A stretch of DNA of 64,000 bases from Leifsonia shinshuensis (GCF_031456835.1 NZ_JAVDVK010000001.1:3348001-3412000); one strand, 5' to 3'. Counted from the first letter of the stretch, positions 40,791-49,815 are shown. The notes: generated by a model from the letters alone, not told the origin. Numbers and translations: made by a program.

Positions 40791-42168
40791 TGATCGCGGC
40801 GTCGCCGTCCTCGTCCAGCTTCACGCCCAGCGGCTTGCGGAACGCCCGGGTCACGACGAGCAGCGTGATGATGCCGATGCCCAGCCAGACGATGCCGTAG
40901 GTCAGTGCGTCCAGGTGCAGGTTGGCCCAGAGCACGCCGGTCAACAGCATCCCGACGCCCGGGAGCACGATGTTGCGCACGATCTGGCGGGCTCCGCGGC
41001 GTTCCTTCCGCCGCAGGGCGAAGTGGATGATGACCGTCGCGTTGACGACGGTGAACGCGATGAGCGCGCCGAAGTTGATCATCGACGAGACGAATTCGAG
41101 CGTGAAGGCTGCGGCCAGCAGGGAGACCGCGCCGACCAGCACCACGGCCGTGGCGGGCGTCCGGAACCGCGGGTGGATGTAGGAGAGCGTCCGCGAGACG
41201 CGGCCGTTGCCGTTCCGCGCCATCACGTAGATCATCCGCGAGACGCTGGCGTGCGAGGCGAGGCTGGAGGCGACCGCCGCGGCCACCGCGGCGGAGATGA
41301 ACAGGATCTGGAACAGCAATCCGCCGGTCTTCAGAGCGATCTCGGGGAGGGTGTCGTCGGTGAAGTGGAAGCCGGCGAGGGTCGGGAACCGCGACTGCGC
41401 GAACCAGGCGGCGACGAAGAAGATCGCACCGCCGATCAGCAGCGCGAGCACGATCGCGCGCGGCACCGTGCGGGTGTCCTTCGCCTCCTCGGTGTACATG
41501 GTGATGGCGTCGAAGCCGATGAACGAGAAGCAGACGACCGTCGCGCCGCCGATGACCGCGCCCAGGTGCACACCCGAGTGGAGCAGCGGCGTCAGGCTGA
41601 ACGGCGTGCCGTTGCCCGCGCCGGCGTTGAGTGCGGTCCACGTGAGCACCACGAACACGGCGATCAGCACGATCTGGAACACGACCAGGATGCCGTTCAC
41701 GCGCGAGGTCGACGACATGCTGAACAGGTTCATCGCGGTGATGACGGCCACGTAGCCGACCACCCAGATCCACCCCGGCACCGCGGGGAAGAACGACTCC
41801 AGATACAGCCGCACGATGAGGGCGTTCACCAGGGGCAGCAGCAGGTAGTCGAGCAGCGACGACCAGCCGACGAGGAAGCCGACGTTCGGGTGGATGGTCT
41901 CCGACGCGTACGTGTAGGCCGAACCCGCCGAGGGGAACACCCGCGTCATGCGTCCGTAGCTGATCGCGGTGAAGACCATCGCGACGAGGGCGACCAGGTA
42001 CGCGGACGGGACGACCCCGTTCGTCTCGCCCGTGACGATTCCGAATGTGTCGAAGACCGTCATGGGTGTCATGTAGCCGAGGCCAAGTCCGACGATCGCC
42101 CAGAGGCCCAGCGATCGCCGCAGGGACGTGGATCGCCGCAGGGAGGTGGATGCGGGGGTGGTGGACAC
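40753..42168 (-). CDS. APC-superfamily amine/amino-acid permease (putrescine importer-like)
   Basis: The 471-residue permease has twelve predicted spans, starting with LGLWAIVGLGLGYMTPMTVFDTFGIVTGETNG and including the span 3 block LVGWSSLLDYLLLPLVNALIVRLYL. These resemble PuuP/PlaP-type putrescine importers more than typical amino-acid permeases. It is divergent from a putrescine-oxidase-like gene, which supports import of a diamine or monoamine. The N-terminus carries a repeated TSLRRS from an 18-bp duplication. The last residues (EDGDAAIITREGAPSDAVR) are cytoplasmic and overlap the YoaK gene. Confidence 0.88.
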   Translation of the reverse strand: MSTTPASTSLRRSTSLRRSLGLWAIVGLGLGYMTPMTVFDTFGIVTGETNGVVPSAYLVALVAMVFTAISYGRMTRVFPSAGSAYTYASETIHPNVGFLVGWSSLLDYLLLPLVNALIVRLYLESFFPAVPGWIWVVGYVAVITAMNLFSMSSTSRVNGILVVFQIVLIAVFVVLTWTALNAGAGNGTPFSLTPLLHSGVHLGAVIGGATVVCFSFIGFDAITMYTEEAKDTRTVPRAIVLALLIGGAIFFVAAWFAQSRFPTLAGFHFTDDTLPEIALKTGGLLFQILFISAAVAAAVASSLASHASVSRMIYVMARNGNGRVSRTLSYIHPRFRTPATAVVLVGAVSLLAAAFTLEFVSSMINFGALIAFTVVNATVIIHFALRRKERRGARQIVRNIVLPGVGMLLTGVLWANLHLDALTYGIVWLGIGIITLLVVTRAFRKPLGVKLDEDGDAAIITREGAPSDAVR

Positions 42169-42252
42169 GCGAGCTCCTTCGCTCTATCGGGATCGCGCCA
42201 TCCTAAACCCGGCGAAGTGCGAAATCCGAATCCAGCGCAACGGATCACAGGG

Positions 42253-42301
42253 GTGAAACGGGGATTTCACTAACAATCCAGTCGCGAAACTCCCATTTCG
42301 C
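42253..42301. promoter_or_regulatory. Twin 18-bp inverted repeats in the amine permease/oxidase divergent region
   Basis: GTGAAACGGGGATTTCAC (42253-42270) and GCGAAACTCCCATTTCGC (42284-42301) share the form GNGAAA-n6-TTTCNC and are 31 bp apart, about three helical turns. A partial copy (GCGAAATCC) lies at 42219. They suit a dimeric repressor controlling both genes; no regulator gene adjoins them. Confidence 0.6.
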
Positions 42302-42357
42302 AGACGATTCCGGTAGTGTGCCCTTCGTTCACCCCAACCTCCACGGAGCTGATACCC

Positions 42358-43719
42358 ATGAGCAGCATCGAACGCGACGTCGTCGTCATCGGCGCGGGCG
42401 CCTCTGGCCTGACGGCCGCCACGGAACTGACCAAGGCGGGCCTCACGGTCGCCGTCCTGGAGGCCCGCGACCGCGTCGGCGGACGACTGTGGACCGACGA
42501 CATCGACGGCGCGACCCTCGAGATCGGCGGCCAGTGGGTCTCCCCGGATCAGGATGCGCTGATCGAGACGCTGGCCGACCTGGGGCTCGAGACGTACTCC
42601 CGGTACCGCGACGGGATCAACATCTACCTCGGTGAGAACGGCGAGCGCCGCACCTTCGAGGGCGACATCTTCCCGGTCGCGCAGTCCACCGAGAAGGAGA
42701 TCGTCGCCCTCATCGACCGGTTGGATGCGCTGGTCGCCGAGATCGACCCGGAGCGCCCGTGGGCGCACCCGCGCGCCAAGGAGCTGGACGAGATCTCGTT
42801 CCGCCGGTGGCTGGAGACGCAGACCGACGACGAGGAGGCGCGCAAGAACATCGGCATGTTCATCGCCGGCGCGATGCTCACGAAGCCGGCGCACGCGTTC
42901 TCGGCGCTGCAGGCGTTGCTGATGGCGGCAAGCGCGGGCAGCTTCTCGAACCTGGTCGACGCCGACTTCATCCTCGACAAGCGGGTCAAGGGCGGGCTGC
43001 AGCAGGTGCCGCTGCTCCTGGCCGAGCGGCTGGGCGACGACGTGCACCTGAACGCGCCGGTCCGCACGCTCCGCTGGGACGAGAACGGCGTGACCGCGAT
43101 CGCCGACGGCGTCGAGGTGCACGCGCGGTTCGCCATCCTGGCCGTCCCGCCGGTACTCATCAGCCGTATCTCGTACGAGCCGCCGCTGCCGCGCCGCCAG
43201 CAGCAGCTTCACCAGCACCTGTCGATGGGCTTCGTCATCAAGGTGCACGCCGTGTACGAGACGCCGTTCTGGCGCGACCTCGGCTACAGCGGCACCGCCT
43301 TCAGCCCCTACGAGCTGGTGCACGAGGCGTACGACAACAGCTACGACGGCGATCCGCGTGGCACGCTCGTCGGCTTCGTCTCGGACGAGAACGCCGACGG
43401 CGTCTTCGAGCTGAGCCCCGAGGAGCGCAAGCAGCGCATCCTCGAGTCGCTGTCGCACTACTACGGCGAGCAGGCGCTGAACCCGGTCGTGTACTACGAG
43501 AGCGACTGGGGCAGCGAGGAGTGGACGCGCGGCGCGTACGCCGCGAGCTTCGACATGGGCGGCCTCGCCCGGTACGGCGCCGACCTGCGCAAGCCGGTCG
43601 GACCCATCCACTTCTCCTGCAGCGACATGGCGGGCAAGGGCTACCAGCACGTCGACGGTGCGATCCGGGTGGGTCGCGAGACGGCGGCGGCGATCCTCGC
43701 GGCGGTGGTCCCGGCCTGA
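42358..43719 (+). CDS. FAD amine oxidase, putrescine-oxidase-like
   Basis: The 453-residue flavoenzyme has the dinucleotide motif VVVIGAGASGLTAATELTKAG (8-28), VLEARDRVGGRLWTDDI, a substrate-domain core (GGLQQVPLLLAERLGDDVHLNAPV) and the C-terminal FAD block HFSCSDMAGKGYQHVDGAIRVGRETAAAI. It resembles bacterial putrescine oxidase and monoamine oxidase, which convert amines to aldehydes plus H2O2 and ammonia. The flavin-linking Cys of eukaryotic MAO is not evident, so FAD is probably non-covalent. The ATG at 42358 is chosen over an upstream start. Confidence 0.9.
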   Translation: MSSIERDVVVIGAGASGLTAATELTKAGLTVAVLEARDRVGGRLWTDDIDGATLEIGGQWVSPDQDALIETLADLGLETYSRYRDGINIYLGENGERRTFEGDIFPVAQSTEKEIVALIDRLDALVAEIDPERPWAHPRAKELDEISFRRWLETQTDDEEARKNIGMFIAGAMLTKPAHAFSALQALLMAASAGSFSNLVDADFILDKRVKGGLQQVPLLLAERLGDDVHLNAPVRTLRWDENGVTAIADGVEVHARFAILAVPPVLISRISYEPPLPRRQQQLHQHLSMGFVIKVHAVYETPFWRDLGYSGTAFSPYELVHEAYDNSYDGDPRGTLVGFVSDENADGVFELSPEERKQRILESLSHYYGEQALNPVVYYESDWGSEEWTRGAYAASFDMGGLARYGADLRKPVGPIHFSCSDMAGKGYQHVDGAIRVGRETAAAILAAVVPA

Positions 43720-43739
43720 CCGCGGGATAGATTCGGAGC

Positions 43740-44078
43740 ATGCCCGCTCCGGATCCCGTGCGCTCCTGCACCAGCCGCCGCAACGGCGTCCGCTGCACCC
43801 GCCCGCTCGGTCACCCCGGGCTGCACCGCCGTCAGGGCGCGATGTGGTCGGACGCCGGCGCGGACCCGCTGCACTGCCCCGGCTCCGGCGAGCCGGGCGC
43901 ACCGGCGGCGACACTCGACGACGGCTTCCCAGGCGGGCGGGCGCTCTGCCCGCAGTGCCTCCGATTCGTCCCGCTGGACGCGGACGGCGGCCTGGTCGAG
44001 CACGATACGTCCGACCCCGACGAGACCGACGACGAACGGGCGCACGCCCGCGAGTGGTTCAACACCCACGGCTGGTGA
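43740..44078 (+). CDS. Small Cys-rich hypothetical protein
   Basis: The 112-residue protein contains SCTSRRNGVRCTRPLGHPGLHRR, with a Cys-x7-Cys-x5-H-x3-H spacing, then LHCPGSGEP and ALCPQCLRF with a CxxC. This suggests one or two structural zinc sites. The C-terminus is acidic. It begins 20 bp after the amine oxidase and ends just before the GNAT gene, so may be cotranscribed with them. Function unknown. Confidence 0.65.
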   Translation: MPAPDPVRSCTSRRNGVRCTRPLGHPGLHRRQGAMWSDAGADPLHCPGSGEPGAPAATLDDGFPGGRALCPQCLRFVPLDADGGLVEHDTSDPDETDDERAHAREWFNTHGW

Positions 44079-44080
44079 GC

Positions 44081-44584
44081 ATGAGTCCGCAGATCACAGT
44101 CAGGCCGGCCCGTCTCGGGGATGTCGAGCGGATGGCGACGGTCCACGTCGAGACCTGGCGCGAGACGTATCGAGGGTTGATGCCCGACTCCATCTTGGAC
44201 GACCCGGAGTTCGTACAGCGGCGGCGCCACTTCTGGACTACGGTGCTCTCCGATCCTCGATTCTCCGCCCACACCACGGCGGTCGCAGTGCGGTCGGGCG
44301 ACCTGGTGGGCCTGGCGATGTCCGGGCCGGCGCGCGACCCTGACGCAGGCGGGGCGAGGCAGCTGTTCGTCCTGTACACCTTCGCGGCGGTTCACGGCAC
44401 AGGAGCGGGAGCCGCGCTGCTGGACGCCGTGGTCGATCCGTCGCAATCGGCGTTCCTGTGGGTGGCGGACCCGAATCCTCGGGCACAGGCTTTCTACCGC
44501 AAACACGGATTCCGGGCCGACGGGACGGTCAAGACCGAGGACGGCGTCCGCGAGATCCGGATGGTCCGGTCGCCGACTGACTAA
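44081..44584 (+). CDS. GNAT family N-acetyltransferase
   Basis: The 167-residue protein shows the GNAT fold: VRPARLGDVERMATVHVETWRETYRGLMPD at the start, QLFVLYTFAAVHGTGAGAALLDAVVD as the acetyl-CoA loop region (HGTGAG in place of the usual RGxGxG), and NPRAQAFYRKHGFRADG near the end. The first block is typical of enzymes near the spermidine/aminoglycoside acetyltransferase branch. With an amine oxidase nearby, a small amine substrate is possible but unproven. It starts two bases after the preceding stop. Confidence 0.88.
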   Translation: MSPQITVRPARLGDVERMATVHVETWRETYRGLMPDSILDDPEFVQRRRHFWTTVLSDPRFSAHTTAVAVRSGDLVGLAMSGPARDPDAGGARQLFVLYTFAAVHGTGAGAALLDAVVDPSQSAFLWVADPNPRAQAFYRKHGFRADGTVKTEDGVREIRMVRSPTD

Positions 44585-44643
44585 AGCCGCCGGATGGCCG
44601 GGGGTGAGCCCGCACGGCTGCCGCCCGCCCCTACGATGTCAGC

Positions 44644-45264
44644 GTGCTCGATCATCACGAGGTCGTTCGCCTCTACGGTCCCTGGGTGCGCCGCACGCCG
44701 AGCGATGCGACGGCCCGGTTCGCGGGCTACAGCGGGCGGTGGTGGGTCGCCGGGGGCTGGGCGATCGATGCCTTCGTGGGCTCGGATCGCGAGCACGGTG
44801 ACCTCGACATCGGGATACCCCGGGGGTCGGCTGCGGAGTTCGTCGACTTCGTCTCGCCCGGGCTGGATGTCTGGGCGGCGGCGGGAAGTCTGACGCCCGT
44901 CTTCCGCGGATCCGAGCTGCGACTGCCCGAATCGGTCGGCAACCTGTGGTTGCGGGCGAGTGGGGCAGACCCCTGGGAATACGACGTGATGCTGGAATCC
45001 GTCGAAGGTGCCACGTGGATGTACAAGCGTGACGTCCGCATCGCACGGCCGCTCGACGAGTGCCTGTGGGCGCACCGGGGTGTGACCTATCTCCGGCCGG
45101 AGGTGCAACTGCTCCTGAAGGCCGGGAATGTGCGAGCGAAGGACGAGGAGGACTTCGAGCGCTGTCTTCCCGTGCTCGCTGCGGCCGATCTCCGCTGGCT
45201 GGGCGATGCGCTCCGCACCGCGCATCCCGACCACCCGTGGATCGACCGCCTCGATCAGCGGTAG
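44644..45264 (+). CDS. Nucleotidyltransferase-fold protein, aminoglycoside adenylyltransferase-like
   Basis: The 206-residue protein has the minimal nucleotidyltransferase motif: WWVAGGWAIDAFVGSDREHGDLDIGIPR (residues 32-59), with the GG-W and Asp-x-Asp typical of ANT(2'')-Ia and LnuA relatives. A second-half motif PEVQLLLKAGNVRAKDEEDFE gives the third acidic residue and conserved Lys. Some relatives inactivate aminoglycosides or lincosamides by adenylation; many chromosomal ones have no known substrate. Resistance should not be assumed. GTG start with a weak ribosome site. Confidence 0.75.
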   Translation: MLDHHEVVRLYGPWVRRTPSDATARFAGYSGRWWVAGGWAIDAFVGSDREHGDLDIGIPRGSAAEFVDFVSPGLDVWAAAGSLTPVFRGSELRLPESVGNLWLRASGADPWEYDVMLESVEGATWMYKRDVRIARPLDECLWAHRGVTYLRPEVQLLLKAGNVRAKDEEDFERCLPVLAAADLRWLGDALRTAHPDHPWIDRLDQR

Positions 45265-45285
45265 GGCTGCTAGGTGGGCCCGGCG

Positions 45286-47259
45286 TCAGATCTCGACGTC
45301 GCTGCCCATCGTGACCGTGCGGAGGGCCGGCAGGCCGAAGCGTGCGGCCGGGTCGGCGGCGTTGTGCGCCAGGCCGACGAACAGCGACCGGCGCCACGGC
45401 ACCATGCTGTTCCTGCGCGTCGTGCGGATGGCGCCGCGCGAGATGAAGTAGGACGCCTGCTTGAAGTTGGCCGCATCCAGGGGCAGGGCTCCCGCACGGC
45501 AGGCGGCACGGAGGGCGCGGGGGATGTCCGGCTTGTCCGAGAAGCCGAAGCGGATGCTGAGGTGCTCGATGCCGTCGTCGGCGTAGCCGAGGTCGTCGTA
45601 GGCGAAGGCCTCCGCGGGCGGGACGTGCGGCACCTGCGCGGTCGAGATCGACACGATGATCACGTGCTCGTGAAGGATGTGGTTGTGCTTCACGTTGGCG
45701 CGGAGAGCGAGCGGGGTCGTGTCCTTGTTCGGGTGCGGGAAGATCGCGATGCCCGGGACGCGGGGGAGGTTCTGCTTGCGCACCTCCTCGATGAAGTCGG
45801 CGAGCGACCCCTCCTTGCGCTTCCGGTCCTGCTGCACGAGCTGCCGTCCGCGGCGCCACGTCGTCATCACCAGGATGACCGCGGCCGCGATCAGCAGCGG
45901 CACCCAGCCGCCGTTGACGATCTTGGAGAGGTTGCCGGCGAGGAAGGCCAGCTCCAGCCCGCCGAACGCGACCGCGGCGAGGATGATCTTCCACGGCGCC
46001 CAGTTCCACAGCGGGCGCGCGACGAGGAGCAGCAGAGCGGTGTCGACGACGAGCGCGCCGGTGACCGAGATGCCGTACGCCGTGGACAGCCGGTCGGAGG
46101 AGCCGAAGGCGAGCATGATCGCCATGACCCCGATGAACAGCAGGGTGTTGATCGCCGGGAGATAGATCTGACCGCCCTCGCGCTTGGAGGTCTGCCGGAT
46201 CGTCAGCGGCGGGAGCAGTCCCAGCTGCACCGCCTGGCGTGTGAGCGAGAAGGCGCCGGAGATGACGGCCTGGCTGGCGATGACCGTGGCGGCCGTCGCG
46301 AGCACCACCACGGGGAGTCGACCCCACTCCGGGATGAGGAGGAAGAAGGGATTGGCGCGTGCGGCCGGATTGTGAAGGATCAGCGCCGCCTGGCCGAGGT
46401 AGTTGATCGTCAGCGCAGGGAAGACCAGGAAGAACCAGGCGCGACGGATGGGGGAGCGGCCGAAGTGCCCCATGTCGGCGTAGAGCGCCTCGGCGCCGGT
46501 GATCACCAGCACCACCGCGCCCAGCGCGATGAACGAGATCGTCGGGTGCGCGACGATGAAGCCGATGGCGTACGTCGGCGAGAGCCCGAGCAGCACGGCG
46601 GGGTACTGGATCACCATGGCGAGCCCGGCGGCGGCCAGCACGGCGAACCACAGCACCATGACGGGGCCGAAGAGCACGCCGACGCGTCCGGTGCCGTAGC
46701 GCTGCACCACGAAGAGCGCGATGAGGATGACCGCGGCGATGGGGATCACCATGTGCGAGACCGCGGGAAGGGTGACGTGCAGACCTTCGACCGCGGAGAG
46801 GACGCTGATCGCGGGAGTGATGATCGAGTCGCCGTAGAACAGCGAGACGCCGACGATGCCGACCACGAGCAGGATGCCCGCCTTCTTCGCCTTGCCGGCG
46901 TAGAGGCGCTGCGCGAGCGCGGCCAGGGCCATGACGCCGCCTTCGCCGTCGTTGTCCGCGCGCATCAGGATGCCGAGGTACTTGATCGACACGATGATCG
47001 TGATGCTCCAGAACATCAGCGAGATCACGCCGAAGACGTCGTCCTGCACGGGACGCACGGCGCCTCCGTCGAGGAGGAACACCGTCTTGAGTGCGTACAG
47101 CGGACTGGTGCCGATGTCACCGAAGACCACGCCGAGCGCGGCCAGGGCGGCACCGAAGACGACCTTCTGCCCGCGGCCGGTCCCATGACCGGTCCCGTGG
47201 CCACCGCCCGCGGCGGCGGCCTTTCTCGGACCTACACGCACATCACCCACGTGCGTCAC
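45286..47259 (-). CDS. kup: Kup potassium uptake permease
   Basis: The 657-residue protein has a Gly/His-rich N-tail, then the KUP signature LAALGVVFGDIGTSPLYALKTVF and twelve predicted spans (residues 30-450), followed by a cytoplasmic domain of about 200 residues. Motifs GDSIITPAISVLSAVEGL and VPLLIAAAVILVMTTWRRGR are typical. It imports K+ with protons at low osmotic-stress levels. GTG start. It lies 57 bp after the cold-shock gene, separated by a hairpin, so is probably transcribed separately. Confidence 0.95.
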   Translation of the reverse strand: MTHVGDVRVGPRKAAAAGGGHGTGHGTGRGQKVVFGAALAALGVVFGDIGTSPLYALKTVFLLDGGAVRPVQDDVFGVISLMFWSITIIVSIKYLGILMRADNDGEGGVMALAALAQRLYAGKAKKAGILLVVGIVGVSLFYGDSIITPAISVLSAVEGLHVTLPAVSHMVIPIAAVILIALFVVQRYGTGRVGVLFGPVMVLWFAVLAAAGLAMVIQYPAVLLGLSPTYAIGFIVAHPTISFIALGAVVLVITGAEALYADMGHFGRSPIRRAWFFLVFPALTINYLGQAALILHNPAARANPFFLLIPEWGRLPVVVLATAATVIASQAVISGAFSLTRQAVQLGLLPPLTIRQTSKREGGQIYLPAINTLLFIGVMAIMLAFGSSDRLSTAYGISVTGALVVDTALLLLVARPLWNWAPWKIILAAVAFGGLELAFLAGNLSKIVNGGWVPLLIAAAVILVMTTWRRGRQLVQQDRKRKEGSLADFIEEVRKQNLPRVPGIAIFPHPNKDTTPLALRANVKHNHILHEHVIIVSISTAQVPHVPPAEAFAYDDLGYADDGIEHLSIRFGFSDKPDIPRALRAACRAGALPLDAANFKQASYFISRGAIRTTRRNSMVPWRRSLFVGLAHNAADPAARFGLPALRTVTMGSDVEI

Positions 47260-47286
47260 CGTACCCCGGAGACGCGACGGACGCGG

Positions 47287-47306
47287 GCCCGGCCGGAGAG
47301 CCGGGC
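47287..47306 (-). terminator. Terminator of the second cold-shock gene
   Basis: GCCCGGC pairs with GCCGGGC across six bases, starting 10 bases after the cold-shock stop on the minus strand. Confidence 0.6.
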
Positions 47307-47316
47307 ACCGGAACCG

Positions 47317-47520
47317 TCAGAGCGGGCGGATGTTGGCGGCCTGCGGACCTTTGGGGCCCTGGGCCAGGTCGTACTCGACCTTCTGGTTCTCTTCGAGGTT
47401 GCGGAAGCCCTGAGCGGCGATCTCGCTGTAGTGAGCGAAGACGTCGGCGCTGCCGTCATCCGGGGCGATGAAGCCGTACCCCTTCTCCGAGTTGAACCAT
47501 TTGACGGTGCCTTGTGCCAT
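47317..47520 (-). CDS. Cold-shock protein (CspA family), second copy
   Basis: The 67-residue domain starts [20 protein letters not shown], with RNP1 KGYGFI and RNP2 VFAHY. It differs from the copy at 37969 by YGF for FGF, by one residue deleted in the STGG/AQG loop, and in a few charge-neutral places. An AAGGAAGA site precedes the ATG. Unlike the other copy, the upstream sequence (47521-47622) is short and shows no coding frame. Confidence 0.96.
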   Translation of the reverse strand: MAQGTVKWFNSEKGYGFIAPDDGSADVFAHYSEIAAQGFRNLEENQKVEYDLAQGPKGPQAANIRPL

Positions 47521-47622
47521 CGTTCTTCTTCCTTTCACGCCCGATGCAGAAGCTCTTTCAGGCGCCGGACGCTCTCATCGTACACGCGCGCGCCCCGCGC
47601 GCGCGTTCCATGTCGAACCGCG

Positions 47623-48273
47623 TCATCCCCGCGTTCGGCGGGCGACCGCCCGCTGCAGCGTCCCGGGCTCCAGCCCCAGGGTCCACTCGGCCACGTCGGA
47701 CACGAAGCGGACATGCGCCGGGTGCGTGAGGTCGCCGGTGCTGTTGACGTAGGAGCCCCCTCCGTCGACGGCGATGAGGATGCGGATGCTCGCGGCCTCC
47801 GCATCCACCGGCGCGAACTCGCCTGTCCGGATGCCGTCCTCGATGATGGCGCGCAGCCGGGAGCGGTCGAGGGCGTCCTGCTCGACCAGGGTCTCGTCGA
47901 GGGACGGGGTGAACCGGGAGAGGTGCCGGGCGTTGAGCCAGAGCCGCGCGAGCGGCAGGGACGCCCCGCTGCGGATGTGCTCGACGAAGTGCGCCAGCCG
48001 GTGGGTCGCATCGCCCTCGGTGGGGAAGAAGCGCTCCCGCTCGATGGTCGCGGCGCGCGCGAACGCCTCGTCGACGAGGTCTTCGGCCGCCGGGAAGTAG
48101 TGCGAGATCAGGCCGGGGCGGACGCCGAGGCGGGTGGCGACCGCGCGCAGGGTGATCCGCTCCAGCCCCTCGTCGAGGGCGATCGCGGCCGCCGCCGCGA
48201 GGATCTCCTCGCGGCGCTCCTCCGGCTGCTTCCGGGTGCGGGGAGGCGGCGCGCTTGACTCCATGGTCCCCAT
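47623..48273 (-). CDS. TetR-family repressor of the NCS1 permease/amidohydrolase unit
   Basis: The 216-residue protein has a TetR HTH at residues 18-65 (RREEILAAAAAIALDEGLERITLRAVATRLGVRPGLISHYF) and a helical ligand domain. LISHYF rather than LYYHF places it near the BetI/AcrR-like branch. It is divergent from the permease across 75 bp that hold two matching 16-bp operators, so it very likely represses both itself and the permease. Two ATG codons (48273, 48264) could start it; neither ribosome site is strong. Confidence 0.9.
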   Translation of the reverse strand: MGTMESSAPPPRTRKQPEERREEILAAAAAIALDEGLERITLRAVATRLGVRPGLISHYFPAAEDLVDEAFARAATIERERFFPTEGDATHRLAHFVEHIRSGASLPLARLWLNARHLSRFTPSLDETLVEQDALDRSRLRAIIEDGIRTGEFAPVDAEAASIRILIAVDGGGSYVNSTGDLTHPAHVRFVSDVAEWTLGLEPGTLQRAVARRTRG

Positions 48274-48277
48274 GCTA

Positions 48278-48316
48278 TTGAATGTCTGACCAACACCCTA
48301 TTGGGCACATGACCAA
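48278..48316. promoter_or_regulatory. Paired TetR operators
   Basis: TTGAATGTCTGACCAA (48278-48293) and TTGGGCACATGACCAA (48301-48316) share TTGR-n8-CCAA and lie 23 bp apart in the divergent TetR/permease region. The second is a cleaner palindrome (TTGG...CCAA). The first covers the 5' side of the TetR gene. Confidence 0.6.
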
Positions 48317-48348
48317 CAGCAAGGAAGCCGTTGGCGAGAGAGGAACCC

Positions 48349-49815
48349 ATGTCCGAAGCGCGGACCGGCACCGAACAGTTCGTCGACGCCTCCACCCAGC
48401 CGGAGACCCGGGGGATCGAGGTCATCGGCGACGCCGAGCGTCACGGCCGCGCCCGCGACCTCTTCTTCGTCTGGGCTGCTCCCGGCGTCAGCATCCTGAA
48501 CTTCACCATCGGCGCGACCCTGATCCTGCTGGGCCTCGAGATCTGGCAGGCGGTCGCCGTCATCCTGGCAGCCTCCCTGCTCTGGGTGTTCCCGGGTGCG
48601 ATCGCCGCGAGCGGGCCGGCGGCGGGCACCTCGGGGTCGGTCATCACGCGCGCGATGTACGGGATCGTCGGCAACAAGCTGTTCGTGGCGTTCGTCGGCT
48701 GGTTCATCGGCGCGGTGTTCCTGTCGCTCACCTGGCTCGCCTCCAGTTTCATGGGCGCGGACCTGCTGCGCCGGGTCGGCCTGGACGACCCGGTCTGGGT
48801 CCCGATCGGCGTCACCATCGTGGTGTCGGCCGTCACGATCCTCGTGGCGATCTTCGGGCACGGGCTGATCCTGCGGATCTACCCGGCGATGGCCATCGTG
48901 CTGTTCGTCATCTTCGTGCTGGTCGCCGCGTTCGTCCTGCCGACGGTCGACTGGGGCTACCATCCGCAGGAGCCGCTCTCCGGGGCCGGGCTCTGGTCGG
49001 CGGTCTCGATCGGCTTCACGATCCTCGCGTCCACGCCGCTGTCGTTCATCAACAGCCCGGACATCGCGCGCTACCTGCCGCGCTCCACGAAGCCGACGCA
49101 CATCGCGGCGGCGACCGCGCTCGGGGGAGCGGTGCCGTTCATCGTCTTCACCATCGTCGGAGTGCTCCTGGCCACCGGGCTCAAGGCGTCCGCCTTCGAC
49201 GCGGGCATCGATCGTGCGCTGTTCGACCTGCTGCCGGTGTGGATGGGGCCGCTCCTGGTGGTCGGCGTCATCGTGAACACGATCGCGCTCAACGCCATGA
49301 CCACCTACTCGTCGAGCATGGCGCTGCAGGCCATCGGGTTCCGGCTGCGCCGAATCCCGGCCGCGATCATCGTCGGGCTGGTGGGCACCGCGCTGACGAT
49401 CTACCTGGTGCTGTCGTCGAGCCTGCTGGAGGCGGCGAACCTGCTGCTGCAGTTCCTCGTGATCGTGTCCGGCCCGGCGATGGCGATCTACGTCGTCGAC
49501 GTCGTGCGGCGGCGCAACGTCTACGACGGCGTCGACCTGTTCGACGATCGGCGCGGCGGGCGGTTCTGGTACACCGGCGGGTGGAGCATCCCGGGCATCA
49601 CGGCGCTGCTGCTGGGCGGCCTCATCACGGCGCTGTGCCTCTCGACCGATGTCTGGGCGGGCCCGATCGCGCAGGCGCTGGGCTTCATCGACCTCTCGGT
49701 GCCGCTCGGGATGGCCGTGGCCGCCCTCGCGTACGCACTGCTCAACCGCATCCCCGCATTCGACGGCGACGCTGCGCTGAGCGCTCCCGTCGCAGGAAAG
49801 GAGGGACGGCTGTGA
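48349..49815 (+). CDS. NCS1-family purine/cytosine-type permease
   Basis: The 488-residue protein begins with a cytoplasmic tail, then RARDLFFVWAAPGVSILNFTIGATLILLGLEIWQAV, the NCS1 signature region, and about twelve spans. GTSGSVITRAMYGIVGNK and INSPDIARYLPRSTKPTH are conserved family blocks. NCS1 carriers take up cytosine, purines, allantoin, hydantoins or thiamine by cation symport. The GTGA overlap with the amidohydrolase gene suggests a substrate with a hydrolysable amide or cyclic amide. Confidence 0.9.
   Translation: MSEARTGTEQFVDASTQPETRGIEVIGDAERHGRARDLFFVWAAPGVSILNFTIGATLILLGLEIWQAVAVILAASLLWVFPGAIAASGPAAGTSGSVITRAMYGIVGNKLFVAFVGWFIGAVFLSLTWLASSFMGADLLRRVGLDDPVWVPIGVTIVVSAVTILVAIFGHGLILRIYPAMAIVLFVIFVLVAAFVLPTVDWGYHPQEPLSGAGLWSAVSIGFTILASTPLSFINSPDIARYLPRSTKPTHIAAATALGGAVPFIVFTIVGVLLATGLKASAFDAGIDRALFDLLPVWMGPLLVVGVIVNTIALNAMTTYSSSMALQAIGFRLRRIPAAIIVGLVGTALTIYLVLSSSLLEAANLLLQFLVIVSGPAMAIYVVDVVRRRNVYDGVDLFDDRRGGRFWYTGGWSIPGITALLLGGLITALCLSTDVWAGPIAQALGFIDLSVPLGMAVAALAYALLNRIPAFDGDAALSAPVAGKEGRL

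Noticed and set aside
45274..48258. 994-codon plus-strand open frame
   Set aside because: It lies opposite kup, a cold-shock gene and TetR; composition (Asp/Arg/His/Glu runs) is typical of a shadow of membrane-protein codons.
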